From Saprolegnia diclina VS20 (Eukaryota > Oomycota > Saprolegniomycetes > Saprolegniales > Saprolegniaceae): a DNA stretch of 24,197 bases. Position 1 is the stretch's first letter. Each line of letters starts with the position of its first letter. Made by a program: the position numbers and the translations under genes. The DNA lies in the NCBI RefSeq assembly GCF_000281045.1, contig NW_008246182.1:1-24197 (forward strand), given 5' to 3'. Below, piece after piece: positions 1-11,891 of the stretch. The notes beneath the pieces were generated by a model. It was not told the DNA's origin. It saw only the letters and a list, made by a program, of their open reading frames with translations, and ran no database searches.

Positions 1-703
1 GTTGCCGACGCGGTTGCTCGGCCAACTTTACCATTATCGCAGACGTCGAAGCACGCTTGCAGTCATGTCGACCTGTCGGTCCACCAACGCGCGACCAAGA
101 TCATCATCAGCTGGATGGCGTTCCCAGCGCCTATGGCGCCTTGGTTCGGATTCTCCATTCTTGTACGGTCTCACCGCATCGAGCTTGTGCTGCCAGAGTC
201 TCGCTGGTGCGTCCGTGCGTTTGCGGATTCAACCAACACTTCGTAGCATAGCGTCCGTGGACCAGTGGCGCACGTCACTGGCTGGCCTGACACCGTCGGC
301 CGAACACCCTCAAGGACATCACAGCACTTGAGATGGACAACGTTGCTACGACAACACAACGGGCATCTCGTCCTTCTTAGCAACGGCGACGTGTGCGGCT
401 GGCTCCACAGTCCACAAGGCCTTGGACGTCGCAACACTGGTACGGTATCTGGAATGGGCGGCGAGGGCAACGCGGCCCTCGACGACGCAGGACTCGTCGC
501 GGGAGGTTGGCGAGCTCGCTCCGGCGTCCTGCCCTCCACGTGCGGGTCGCTTGCGCGTGTCAACACCCATGCGAACTGATTCCTTTTGTATTAATCTCCC
601 AGAGACACAGGTTCGTGCGCATGGCAGCTATCGTCACCACGCGCCACGGAACACAAACAGGAGACACTGACAGCAGCGTCGTCGTGTTCGAGTCGCCGTG
701 CAT
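1..703. other. Left-edge region, no supportable gene
   Basis: This stretch is GC-rich and open in several frames on both strands, as expected for such composition. No frame gives a protein I recognise. One plus frame is open from base 1 to a TAG at about 246 and could be the end of an exon from a gene outside the window, but nothing confirms it. I see no RNA gene or clear repeat here. Confidence 0.3.
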
Positions 704-1196
704 TTACGAGCGGGGCTTCTCCTTCTTGTCCTTGTACAGGGCAAGGAGCGAGACGCCGGCGACCTTGACGACCTTGAAACGCACACCGGGGATATCACCG
801 ACGGCGTGGCCGCGGCGACCGAAACCGGCAATGAGCACCTCGTCGTTTTCGTCGACGTAGTTCAAGCAACCATCGCGGGGGACGAAGGCGGCGATCTTCT
901 TGCCGTTCTTGATGAGCTGGACACGCGCGCACTTGCGAATGGCAGAGTTGGGCTGCTTGGCCTCAATACCAATCTTCTCAAGCACGATGCCCTTGGCCAT
1001 CGACGAACCACCGAGCGGGTTGGCCTTCATCGCCGTGATCGAGTGCGACTTGTTGTAGGACTTCTGGTTCCAGCGCTGCGTGCGGCGGTGGACGCGCAGC
1101 TTGCGGGCGCAACGGATACCGGCGGGCTTGTCTACACACGATGCACATTGAGCAACTCGGTTCTTATTGCGCCGGCGGCGACGTACGCTTGGCCAT
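704..1196 (-). CDS. RPS23: 40S ribosomal protein uS12 (RPS23)
   Basis: Encodes the small-subunit protein that sits at the decoding centre of the ribosome. Two exons on the minus strand: 1187-1196 (ten bases, ATG at 1196) and 704-1131, with a 55-nt intron (donor GTACGT, acceptor TAG). The spliced product is 145 residues; the human protein has 143. Seen in sequence: the basic N-terminal block [18 protein letters not shown], the nearly invariant [20 protein letters not shown], the PRDGC loop with the proline that is hydroxylated in other eukaryotes, and the C-terminus [11 protein letters not shown]. The first exon supplies MAKH and joins in phase to KPAGIRC. The start is fixed by this splice, since the ATG at 1030 would drop about 40 conserved residues. 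Upstream (higher coordinates) lie a pyrimidine tract and a TCATTCC site. Identification is very secure; the first four residues are slightly less so. Confidence 0.97.
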
Positions 1197-1217
1197 CTTT
1201 TTCAGTCGTAGGAGAAA

Positions 1218-1224
1218 GGAATGA
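1218..1224 (-). promoter_or_regulatory. Initiator-like TCATTCC upstream of RPS23
   Basis: On the minus strand TCATTCC lies 22-28 nt before the RPS23 ATG, inside a pyrimidine tract (CTTTTCATTCCTTTCTCC). It matches the core of the initiator described for oomycete promoters, YCAYTYY. A CCAAT pentamer (plus-strand orientation) lies further upstream at about 1293. The call is by motif only; no start-site data are available. Confidence 0.45.
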
Positions 1225-1396
1225 AAAGAACTGAGATTGCCCTTACATTTGGCCTCGGTATAAATTGGTAGCTCCTCACCAGTAAACATGGCTGGCCAAT
1301 CACGCGCCGCGATTCCCTCGCCACCAACCAAAAGCATCCAATTCAAAACCTCTCACAATTAATATTTGAGGATCGTGGCCCGGATGCGCATGTTTT

Positions 1397-1669
1397 TCAG
1401 AGGTCCAGCGCTCCACGCGCAGCACGCACCACGGCAATGCCCGGTGCGGCGACGTGATGGCGCGTACGCAACAGCTTGGGCAGGTCCGCGTCGGTGTTGG
1501 TGCTAACGAGGTTGAGATCACTTTGTGTGTAGCGACAGGAGCGATGGCGCATGTAAAATTGCGTGTCGTTATCGATGCCAGCACCTGCATGCAAGGTCAA
1601 GACAAGAGCATGGCCGCTATCTGCGCAAAACTTGCGCGCGTAGGGCAGTCGTGACCGTACACAGTGCAT
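1397..1669 (-). CDS. Possible small protein, unrecognised
   Basis: An open frame of 90 codons, starting at ATG 1669 and ending TGA, between RPS23 and the AGC kinase. In the same frame it stays open upstream to about 1738. Codon usage resembles the neighbouring genes (many C/G-ending codons), but I recognise no family. The product carries a KLLRTRHHVAAPG stretch and no signal peptide or membrane segment. It would lie head to head with the kinase gene, whose start is at 1827. It may equally be a chance frame in a GC-rich spacer or the remnant of a gene. Transcript data would settle it. Confidence 0.25.
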   Translation of the reverse strand: MHCVRSRLPYARKFCADSGHALVLTLHAGAGIDNDTQFYMRHRSCRYTQSDLNLVSTNTDADLPKLLRTRHHVAAPGIAVVRAARGALDL

Positions 1670-1826
1670 CTCGAGAGAGCATACCGCGCGAAATGACGGC
1701 CATGTCTCGCTATGTTGATGAGCGCGATCCGGTGCGGTCTAAAATGGTGTTGGGTGTTTCTAGCCTCAACGATTTCCCTGGCTGCATTTCAAAAGGGCAT
1801 TTTGTTGGGTGCACTTTTTGGCGACC

Positions 1827-3481
<1,655 letters not shown>

Positions 3482-3590
3482 CCCGCCACTTCATTTCCCG
3501 CGACTAACGCAGCTTGCCTTTGCACGTTCAGTGTTTGTGGGTTGCAGACGTCGCCAAAGCACCACGAAGCGATGTGTATCAATAATGCCT

Positions 3591-5724
3591 CTACGACAAA
3601 CTCGCAGCGAGGAGCGACACGTGCGCCTTGACGACCTTGGACGTCTGTTCGATCGTGAGACGCGACTTGGCCGCACCGACCCAGTCGGCAACAACCTCGC
3701 GGGGGAGACCCGAGAGCGTGTCAAGCTCCTTCACGGTGGTTTCAATGTCGCCGGCGCGGAGCGCATAGTCGGCGCGCGAGAAAATGGCCTCGGCGTCGTC
3801 GCCCTTGATCGGGCCGCCCGGCGGGATCAAAAGCCAAAGCAGCGCACCCGCAAAGAGGTGGCCGAGCATACCGTGGCACTCGTCCGGCACGAGCGCGGCG
3901 CGGCGACCGGCGTTGCGCACATATGCAAAGCGGTCCTGGAGCTGCGCCACCGACGGCGCACCCTCGGCGAACGGGGCCATCGAGGCGACAGCGACCTCGA
4001 GGAGGTGGTCGCCCTTGCCCGCGGCCGCCAGCGCGCGAATCTACGCACGACACATGAGAGATATTGGGATCCACGCGGCGCGCACCTCGCTGTGGAGCGG
4101 CGCGGCGGCTTCGATGCGGTCTGTGAGCGCAAGCGCCGCGACCGACACCTTGTGCACTTGGTGGCTAAACGCTTCGTACGTCGACGTTTGGCCCAAGAGC
4201 TCGTTCACGGCGCGGAGCTGGATGCGGAACGACTCGAGTTCCTACAAAGACTCGTGAGACACGTCGTGGTGGACCGAAAGGGTACCTGGAGACGGCTCTC
4301 TTGCTCGGCCTGGAACTTGGCTTCGAGCTCGTCCGTCTTGGCCGTCACGAGCGCAATGACGTTGCGGTCGGCTTCTTCCTGGACGGCCGACAGCTTCTTG
4401 GCGTACTCGGCCTGGATGAGCGCTTGCTGCTGGTTGACGAGCACGCTGAGCTGCGACTCGTGGTTGGTGCGGAACGCATCGAGCTCGTCACGCGCCGTGC
4501 GCGTGAGAATCTGTAGCCATCGATATGAGCCGAATGCAACAAGACGATCGGAGTGTAGCACCTCTTCCTGGAGGCGCAGCTCGCGCGAGAGGAGCTCCTT
4601 GTGGAGCTTGTCCTGCTGCTGCAACAGTTCCAAGTGCTACGACACCATATATAAGAGGCCACAGAATAGGCGCGTTGAGGTACACACCTTGGCCTGGACA
4701 TCCTCTTCCATGCGCTTGAGCGACTCCATGAGGCGCATGGCTTCCCACTTGGTGCGGTGCTTCATCTCGGTGACGAGCTGCGCCACGCGCATGCGGAGCA
4801 TGTCGGCGTCGAGGTCCTTGATGCCCGCGAGCATCGACTGGTCGAGCTCCTCGTTCATCGCGTCGGCTTCGGCGCGCGCCTTCTTCAGCACCGTGTTCTA
4901 GGGGCACGTCGCTGTGAGTGAGAGGCTAGATATGGGCAGCAACAGACCTTGGTGGCGGCGAGCGTCTCCTTGGCCTTCTCTTCGAACGTCAGGAGGTCGT
5001 TGTTGAGCGCGTCGATGACGGCCTTCTCCTTCGCAGACGCTTCGTCGAGCTTCTTCTTGAGCGCCGTCGGAAGCGCGGGCACGACCTCGGCCACGGCAGC
5101 CTTGGCCGCCGCCACTTGCGCAACGACGGCGGCTTCGGCCTCGACGACCGCCTTCTCGACCTTGGCTTCGGCAGCCTCAACCTTGGCCTCGATCTTGGCT
5201 TCGGGCTTGGCTTCGGTCTTGGCGACGACCGCCTTCTTGGCCGCGACGGCGTCCTTGACAGTCGCCTTCTTGGCAATCGTGACCGCCTCCTTCTTTTCGA
5301 TCGGCGCCGACTCCTTCTTCTCGACCGTCTTCTTCTCCGCCACCTTGGGCTTCTCGGCCTCCTTCTTGACCGGCTGCTTCTCGGCCGGCTTGGGCTTGGC
5401 GACGACGATCGTCTCGGGCAGCGCCTGCGTCGGCGGGACCGTCGTGAGCACAAACTCGCGGAACTTGGCCCACGCAACATTGTCCTTGACCGCGTCTGGG
5501 TTGAAGGTCGGGTTCTGCTTGATGTACGCGCCCCACCCAATCGTCGTCGTCACGGTCGCGAAGAGGACGCCATAGACCGCGTTGCCGCTGCCGGGCGCGG
5601 GCTGCGGGACGGCCTTGGGCATCGGCGCGGCCGGCTTCGGCGGCGTCGGCGGCGTGGCCTTGGGCGCGGCCGTGCTGGCGGCGCGAGTCAGGCGCGCGCT
5701 CTTCGAGCTCAGTTGACGCCACAT
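3591..5724 (-). CDS. MIC60: MICOS complex subunit MIC60 (mitofilin)
   Basis: Inner mitochondrial membrane protein that, in other eukaryotes, shapes crista junctions as the core of MICOS. Predicted 630 residues from six exons (minus strand): 4948-5724, 4688-4897, 4562-4636, 4286-4510, 4086-4241, 3591-4040. All five introns are phase 0 and 44-51 nt. Seen: an Arg/Ser/Ala-rich presequence starting MWRQLSSKSARLTRAAS, a Pro-rich spacer, one membrane segment at about 49-67 (YGVLFATVTTTIGWGAY), a long Lys/Glu/Ala-rich region, a coiled coil, and the C-terminal mitofilin domain (about 482-630, with ALLWLLIPPGGP and DYALRAGDIETTVKEL). ATG 5724 is chosen because it opens the targeting peptide; the frame extends upstream only to a TTG. 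Intron 4511-4561 is stop-free and in frame, so its retention would add 17 residues. Length fits the family (yeast about 540, human 758). Confidence 0.88.
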
Positions 5725-7087
5725 ATCGATCGCAAAGTGTGGCGAAGGTTTAGTAGACGTGCGGCGCGCCAAGTTTCATTGGCCAAAATCCTGCAATTTC
5801 CAATCGACCGGATGCTGGTGGCAGCGTATCCGGACTAGACCACGACCACGATGCTCGACGATGGACGATGACGATGCGCCTCCAACGCTGACCACGCAGA
5901 GCCCACGCGCCGCCTATGTGGCACGCGACTAGCATCTCATGCGGAACGAACGCCATAGCGAGCCGCTGCTTTGCGCAGTATGGAGCTACACATCGCCGAG
6001 GTATGCTGATGGGGACAGCTCACGACGCCGGGTCGCATGGATGGCCGACGGCCACCGTTGCATAAACGCGGCCGCTCGGTGGTGCAGTCGCCATGCACGT
6101 GCATACGAGCAGGCGTAGGTCAAGGGATGTTGTTGCGACCATGAACGACCGTACTTGGCATCATCGCTGGGCACAACAGGCGAGCGCAAGTCTGACAAGC
6201 ACCGACGAGACGGTGATGATGCCAACGCCAATGGGCTGGATAGAGAAGGAAGGGACAACATCTACGGGCTCGAACCCCGCACCTCCTGCGTGTGAAGCAG
6301 GAATCCACCGAGTGGACAAAAGGTGGCCGACGGACAATGCACCGCCAATTCGAGTATGGTGAACACCGCCGGATCAGCGCACCCTCAGTGTTGATAGCAG
6401 GCGTAGAGCATGGTTGTCCCGAGGCGCTTACACCCTACACGACGCGACCTGCGCATTGGCAGGGTCGCACAGGATCCCTTGCCATGAAGGAGCATCGAAC
6501 GACTGAGCTTGTCCACCATGTCTGCCAACCACAGAGTCGAGTGCGCTGGGCTATGCGCTCGGCAAACACGCGTACCGGTAGTGCGGCACGACGCTGTTGC
6601 GATAGCTCCACGCGACCACAGACTGCCCTCCACGCGACACGAAAGCTTTCACCATCAGCCATCCTGCATGGCTACAGCGTGCATCCTCTTCCTCTTTCGG
6701 AGCACAAGGGCTCTGGTGCGCTGCCACAGGCGCCATGGCCGTGCCAATGCTCGACCTGGCATGGACCAGGAGCACCGTTCCCGCCTAGGGGTCGCCTGGC
6801 ACCAAGCGCGGACGTACGACGCTGGTATGTCTCGCGGCTACAGGCATGCGTACGCGGGCGAAGGCCCTTGGCCATGGCTGGGCGGCAGCGTCGTGCGCTC
6901 CCTGTCCGTGCTCGCCTGTCTACTGCGAAATGATGACGCAATCATGCGGCGTTGCATACTGTTTCGCATGAATTTTATTTCGCATACAAACCTCAAGTAC
7001 AACCCAATGCTTTTTATAGTATGGGCGTCGCTGCCGGACCTCTTTCGCCGGTGGCAGAGCCCATTTTCCATCGTCGGCAGCAGCACA
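5725..7087. other. Intergenic region with overlapping unassigned ORFs
   Basis: Between MIC60 and the small SPT-like gene. It includes the MIC60 promoter, with ATTGG at 5777 and CCAAT at about 5807, and the tRNA-like sequence at 6255-6326. Plus-strand frames at 6292-6933 and 6509-7204 are long (over 200 codons) but overlap each other. Their products are rich in Arg, Ala, His and Pro and match nothing I know. They look like GC-driven open frames rather than genes, although a fast-evolving gene cannot be excluded. Confidence 0.4.
6255..6326 (-). tRNA. tRNA-Val(CAC)-like sequence, probably degenerate
   Basis: On the minus strand this 72-nt stretch has tRNA order and spacing. There is a box A-like TTGTCCACTCGG with A14, G18 and G19; a D stem of four pairs (one G-U); a perfect anticodon stem CCTGC/GCAGG around loop TTCACAC (anticodon CAC, valine); and box B GGTTCGAGCCC at the expected distance. 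The acceptor stem (CCACCTT with GATGTTG) pairs at only five of seven positions including one G-U. The T stem (CGGGG with CCGTA) pairs at about three of five. This suggests a tRNA pseudogene or a tRNA-derived SINE head rather than a working valine tRNA. The internal RNA polymerase III promoter boxes are largely intact. Confidence 0.45.
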
Positions 7088-7297
7088 ATGATCTCGTTCG
7101 TCGCCCGGCAGTACAACTGGTACAAGCTCGAGTTTGGCCTGACGCTCCTCTCGCAGTGGGAAGTCCTCGTCTTCAGTACGTCCGTCTCCAACCTCTCTTC
7201 TTGACGACTAACGACGCTTGTACTAGACTCGGTGGTCCTTCTCGTGCTCAGCGCGCTTGTCTACTACAGCGCGCAGGCCGTCGGCGCCATTCTGTAA
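7088..7297 (+). CDS. Small subunit of serine palmitoyltransferase-like protein
   Basis: A short membrane protein of about 52 residues from two exons, 7088-7175 and 7227-7297, with a 51-nt intron (GTACGT donor, TAG acceptor, and a CTAAC branch-like site). The core NWYKLEFGLTLLSQWE followed by VLVFNSVVLLVLSALVYY resembles the ssSPT family: an aromatic YxxY-like start, a helix, the LxxWE signature, then F-N-S and a second hydrophobic helix. In animals and plants ssSPTs bind the catalytic LCB1/LCB2 dimer in the ER, raise its activity and help select the acyl-CoA. The identification is from motif order, not a database match. ATG 7088 gives a typical compact protein; an in-frame ATG at 7007 would add 27 residues. 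The frame is open further upstream, so the start is uncertain. Confidence 0.6.
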
Positions 7298-7734
7298 TCC
7301 CTCATTTAATACGACACACAGTGCTATGCATAAACGGTGGACAGGTCGCAGAGATCGCGGCCAAGGACAATGGCAATCTTCGCACGCGTTATCGCCCAAC
7401 GTAGCCGACGCTCGACACGACGACAACGTCGCCATCCTTGTCACCCAACGAGCGCGTTTCGACCTGTTGCATTGCATGGGCTTTCGCCCGAGGCGCACAC
7501 CGAACGTGTACCAAGCGTACGTGGCACGCTGCTGGGCAGGCCAGACCTAAGCACAGACTAGTACATGTACGCGAGGACGGGCAGCTCGCATCCCAAACAT
7601 CCTGCGGCCACGACTTGCTGGTCGCCGGCAGCGACGACGATCAAGCGCAACAACGGAGATGGGAAGATCGTTCGCGTCATAACCGCTGCCAGATTTAGCC
7701 TCGACCTCATTTCGTACACTATCCTCCGGGCGAC
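7298..7734. other. Spacer between SPT-like gene and RAB23
   Basis: No recognisable protein or RNA gene. Short open frames on both strands overlap and lack family resemblance. The last 30 bases carry the initiator-like site listed separately. Confidence 0.4.
7707..7713 (+). promoter_or_regulatory. Initiator-like TCATTTC upstream of RAB23
   Basis: TCATTTC (within CCTCATTTCGTACACT) lies 22-28 nt before the chosen RAB23 start codon. It fits the oomycete initiator core YCAYTYY, at the same distance from the ATG as the RPS23 site. This supports the start at 7735. Motif evidence only. Confidence 0.45.
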
Positions 7735-8730
7735 ATGAGCGATGAGATGATGGACTGCGATGACTTTGAGAGTAGGCCACCATTCTGTCTGCGTCATGAC
7801 CACTATATATGATATAGAGACGGTCAAGGTCATCGTGCTCGGCAACGGCAATGTGGGCAAGACAAGCTTGACGACGCAGTACGCCAAAGGTCGCTTCACG
7901 AGCTCGTACAAGAAGACGATTGGCGTCGACTTTATGGAGCGCACGGTCAACGTCGACGGCGACGACGTCCAGCTCATGATCTGGGACACGGCCGGCCAAG
8001 AAGAGTTTGACGCGCTCACGTCGCGCTACTACAAGGGCGCGGGCGCCGCCGTGTACGTCTTCTCGACGACCGACCGCGCGTCGTTTGAAGCACTGCCGTC
8101 CTGGCAGCAAAAGGTGTTTGACGAGTGCGGCCGGTCGCTCACCCAAGTGCTTGTCCAAAACAAAATCGACCTTATCGACGACGCCGCCATGACCACGTTT
8201 GACTTCGTCGCAACCTTCCGCTCCGCTCATGCATATCGCGTAGAGACGAAGTCGATGCCATGAAGGACCGACTCCGCGTTCGCCTCTTCAAGACGTGCGT
8301 CCAAGCAAATCTCAATGTCGAAACCATCTTTGAACACATTGTGCGGCGGTACCTCCGGAAAGGCCAGGACCATGTCGCGCCTGTCGCTGACATTGCGACG
8401 CTCACGTCCGAGGTCCAGCAGTCGTCCAAGAAGAGCATCGCGCTCCAAGAGGCCAAGACAAAGGAGACCAATAACGCCAAAGCCCGACACCAAATGAAGC
8501 CGACGACGACGATGAAGAAGAAATCGAGCGAGAAGCTGCGCATGGAAGAGGCCGAGTTTGACGACATTACGACAGCCGACCGCGCCGCGTCCGAGGATAA
8601 TGACGACGAGACGCCACATGCACCGGTGAAGGCGGTCGTGAGCGACACGAACGACCCGCCACGACCACTCGCGCCGTCCAAGCAGCGAACCAACGGTAAG
8701 AAGACGCGTGCCGGCTGCGTCGTGTCGTGA
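7735..8730 (+). CDS. RAB23: Rab23-type small GTPase
   Basis: A Ras-superfamily GTPase, predicted 300 residues, from exons 7735-7771, 7818-8196 and 8244-8730 (introns 46 and 47 nt). Seen: P-loop GNGNVGKT (21-28), switch I KKTIGVDF with Thr46, WDTAGQEEFDA (68-78), guanine-binding NKID (127-130), and the Rab23-specific run SRYYKGA...VYVFSTTDRASFEA. The tail is long and hydrophilic and ends PSKQRT...AGCVVS. The last four residues CVVS form a CAAX prenylation box, as in animal Rab23 (CSIP), not the usual Rab double cysteine. Rab23 works in cilium-linked membrane traffic and signalling in animals; its oomycete role is not established. ATG 7735 with splicing at 7771/7818 gives a leader (MSDEMMDCDDFEK) running straight into the GTPase fold. 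The unspliced alternative, ATG 7796, would give a shorter leader. Confidence 0.92.
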
Positions 8731-8954
8731 TACACAATGTACTAACCGTAACAAGCATGAAGTACCCAACTTTTATCGACAATTGCGTCTGCCACAGCGT
8801 GTCGTTCGTCTTCCAGTGAGTCGATGATTGGTACAGCAGCGACCGAGTAGTAGAACAATGCGTTGGGGCAAGACCTTATCCCAAATGTGATGATGAGCGA
8901 ATAGTGGCTGATGTGAAAACTAGGAGCAGTACGCCCTCTAAATTTAGTCGAAAT

Positions 8955-11663
8955 ATGAGCGACGATCCGGACGACTTCCGCGCGAGCAACTCGACGGTGC
9001 TCATCCCGCTTGCGTACATTGAGATCAGCGAAGATGTCGACGCGTATGTGGCACTGCAGCGCATGCGCGACGCCAAAGCGATGGCGCAAGAGGCGCGAAG
9101 CATGGCGTGGGAAGACTTTTTTGCCAAGCGCTGGAACGGCGACGAGCGTGCTGCGTCCAAGAAGGCGGCGGCGAACCTCGCGCGCCAGATTGAAGCGCTC
9201 TCCAAGGTACTGTAGTCCTCTGTTTTCCTATCGTCGTTTCTACCTTGCTCTCTACATATTCGTATTAGCACCAAGCCGCGTCCAGCAATTTCGAGCTATG
9301 GAACATGGCGCTCGACTCCAAGTACTATGAGTATATTCGGTACGCGCTCCGGGACGGCGCCGAGATTCCACGAAGCATGCTCTTGAGCAACATCAGCAAC
9401 GACGGCGTGACACCGCTCGTCAAGGCGTGCATGCTGACCGACTTGACGCTGCTGCGCCTCTTGCTCGAGGCGGGCGCGGACCCATCGGCCAAATACCCAA
9501 GTAGCACCAACCCGTACATGCAGGTATATCAACTTCCATTCGTCACAGCACGCACAATATGACAATCTTATCCAGTCGATGTACCGTGCGGCCCTCAAAA
9601 ATGTCCAAATCTTTGACCTCTTGGTGGCCCACGGCGCGTCGTCGCTCGACACCGAGCTGCAGTACGTCAACGACGACGGCAAGTCGCTCTTGCATTTGGC
9701 GGCGGAAGGCGGTCACGTTGACGTATTGCGTCGGCTTCTCGAACACGATATGACGCGCCACTTTGCACATACACTGACGTCTCTCGGGTACCCACTGTCG
9801 ATGTTTCCAAGCGTTTGATGTCGTATTTGCGTCGTATTTGTATCGTATTTGCGTCGTATTTGTATCGTATTTGTGTCTTATTGGACGCCTTTTTCATGAC
9901 TCATGCGCTGTTTGGGGTTAGGCAAACGCCGCTGCACTTGGCGGTTCTTGGAAGCTACACGCGCTGTGTACGCGTCTTGCTCAAAGCGATGACACCCGAG
10001 AGCATCACGGTGTTCGATTTGAATGGCCACAACGCTTTGCACCTCGCCCTCAAGCACGAGAGCACGTTTTTCCACCTCGAGTCGCTCATTGACGCCTTTA
10101 TCACTGCGTACGTCGTCGTCACAAGAGGGACATAGAATTGAGACCGTGTAGCGGACCGCCGGGCTTGTTCGAGTCGATGGACGCGAATGGCTGCACCGTC
10201 CTGCACCTCGCAATGGGCCAAAATCTCGAAAAGATTGCGCTGCAGCTCATGCGATACGGCAAGACGCCGTTGAATGTATGCAACAAAAGCGGCTTGACCG
10301 TGCTGCACATTGCGGTTGGGCTTCGGAACCACCGCCTCATCCAAGCGCTCATCGACTGCAACGTCATGGTCGATGTGGTCGACGATTTGGGGCAAACGCC
10401 ATTGCTCATGGCTTCGCTCCTCGCCGACACGGTACGCGGCATCTTCATCTCGAACGCCCTTAACAAGAGCGTAGGAAACGATTAAACTGCTTTTGGCGGC
10501 CGGTGCCGACCCTGCGTGTCAGAACCGTGAGGGCCACACGTCGTTGCACTACCTCGCGACGTACTGCCGCGACGATGTGCCCATGCGTCTCTTGATCAAG
10601 AAGGGCATTGGCGTGAACGCGCGGTCGGGCAAAGGCAACATACCATTGCACTTGGCCGCCATGAAAGGCAACGAGGTCTTTTATTTTTATTTTTATTTAG
10701 GATGTGCATTTTCGCATTTTTCGGGGGTTTATAGACCAATGGGAGATTGACGGTTTGCGCTAGATTGCAGCGCGCGTCTTGCTCGAGTACGGCGCCGACC
10801 TCTCGCTTCTGAACGAAGACAAGCGCAACGCGGTGTTTCTTGCTCGGCAATGGGGGTATCACCTTTTGTTCAAAAACGAGATGACTATAGTGCCGTGGTG
10901 TAGACACACGGCGCTCGAAGCCTACTTCAACGACTTGCTCAAGGAAGACGAACCCATGCCGACGCCGCCCATTTCGATCGAGACGGCGTCAGCAATTGCC
11001 TCCAAGCTCCTTCGCCGTTCCAAGGAAGCCAAGACGCAGGTGCACATCAAGCACATGGCCAAGTCACCAAAGCGATCGCCGACGGGCAAGGCCCACCACG
11101 GGCGGCTGCCGTTGCCACCGCTCTCACTTGACGAGCCGTCGTCGAGCCGCTCGAGTGCCCTTGCCGAGCCCGCGACCGAACCGACGGACGATCTCGTGCT
11201 GGAAACCATGATCGAGACGGACTGGGAGCACATGTCGATAAGCGGGGACTCGACCTTGTCCGAGCCAATCGAGCCACCGGCGCCGTACAAGGTGTGCCTC
11301 ACACCCTTTGTAAAGCGGCAACTCGACGCCGCAAGCGACATTCGGCCACTACGGAGCGACGTGCAAGAGCTACTGCGGCACAACCAGCCACTTGCGCCGT
11401 TGCGCGAACACATTCGCACGAAAAGCACGCTGCAAGCCCCCGGCGGCGTGCACATTCCGTGGCACTTGACCGTGCCCACGGGCGGCGTCTCGCTCGAGCG
11501 CAAGTTCAAACCATCGACAAAGCACCAAGTGCACCCGCACTACAAGGTGCCACGGAGCATTCACGACGTGCGAGCCGAGATTGCCAACGCGCGAACTTTC
11601 TTTTGGCAAGAGAGCGCGGTGAAGCGGCGGTCCCGGCATGATTTACATCCGCTTTCGCGATGA
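8955..11663 (+). CDS. Ankyrin-repeat protein with long C-terminal tail
   Basis: Predicted 761 residues, seven exons: 8955-9206, 9269-9523, 9576-9787, 9922-10107, 10152-10431, 10475-10675, 10764-11663. Introns are 62, 52, 134, 44, 43 and 88 nt. An N-terminal segment of about 85 residues, rich in charged residues and alanine, is followed by ankyrin repeats with the usual signatures: GVTPLVKAC...LLRLLLEAGADP, GKSLLHLAAEGGHVDVLRRLL, QTPLHLAVLGSYTRCVRVLL, GHNALHLAL, GCTVLHLAM, GLTVLHIAV, GQTPLLMAS, GHTSLHYLA and GNIPLHLAAMKGNE. Splice sites were placed so that the repeats stay whole. The last 250 residues are not ankyrin: a basic, Ser/Pro-rich linker and then a conserved-looking end (CLTPFVKRQL...HIPWHLTVPTGG) I do not recognise. 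ATG 8955 is the first in its frame. The repeats imply a protein-binding role; the partner is unknown. Confidence 0.87.
9820..9885 (+). repeat. 11-bp tandem repeat inside ankyrin-gene intron 3
   Basis: About six copies of an 11-bp unit, GTCGTATTTGC, with alternating first and last bases (GTCGTATTTGT, ATCGTATTTGC, ATCGTATTTGT). Alternation gives a weaker 22-bp period. The array fills half of the 134-nt intron (9788-9921), which without it would have the usual length for this window. Confidence 0.9.
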
Positions 11664-11891
11664 CGTATTTGAATCGGAGAACCTCAAGCGTCCTGCGCTA
11701 TCCTGTTGCATTGTTTTAGTTGAAAGGTTATGTCTCGTTTGGTGACTGCCACCTGAATGGTGTCGTTTGTCAAAAGTGGCATTGGCCGTGGGTTGAAAAG
11801 GAAAATAATGTTGATATCTAAAAACGCGGCGCCCAATTAGTGTGCACCGAGCTATGGACAATATTGACGAGCTTAGTAGAGTAATGCATTG
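11664..11891. other. Convergent spacer with left inverted repeat
   Basis: A 228-bp spacer between the ends of the ankyrin and Myb/SANT genes. It carries TTGATATC and TAAAAACGCGGCGCCC at 11812-11834, which reappear in inverted form near 13267-13299. No gene is seen. Confidence 0.5.

Noticed and set aside
5725-5772. 16-codon N-terminal extension of MIC60 from TTG 5772
   Set aside because: TTG is not an expected start in a nuclear gene, and the extension would bury the mitochondrial presequence that begins at ATG 5724.
4989-5838. Arg/Ser/Pro- and Leu/Asp-rich frames over MIC60 exon 1
   Set aside because: They are shifted or antisense readings of the repetitive Lys/Ala/Glu-coding region of MIC60.
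6292-7087. Two plus-strand frames of over 200 codons before the SPT-like gene
   Set aside because: They overlap each other, have no family resemblance, and start in sequence with no promoter or codon pattern distinguishing one frame.
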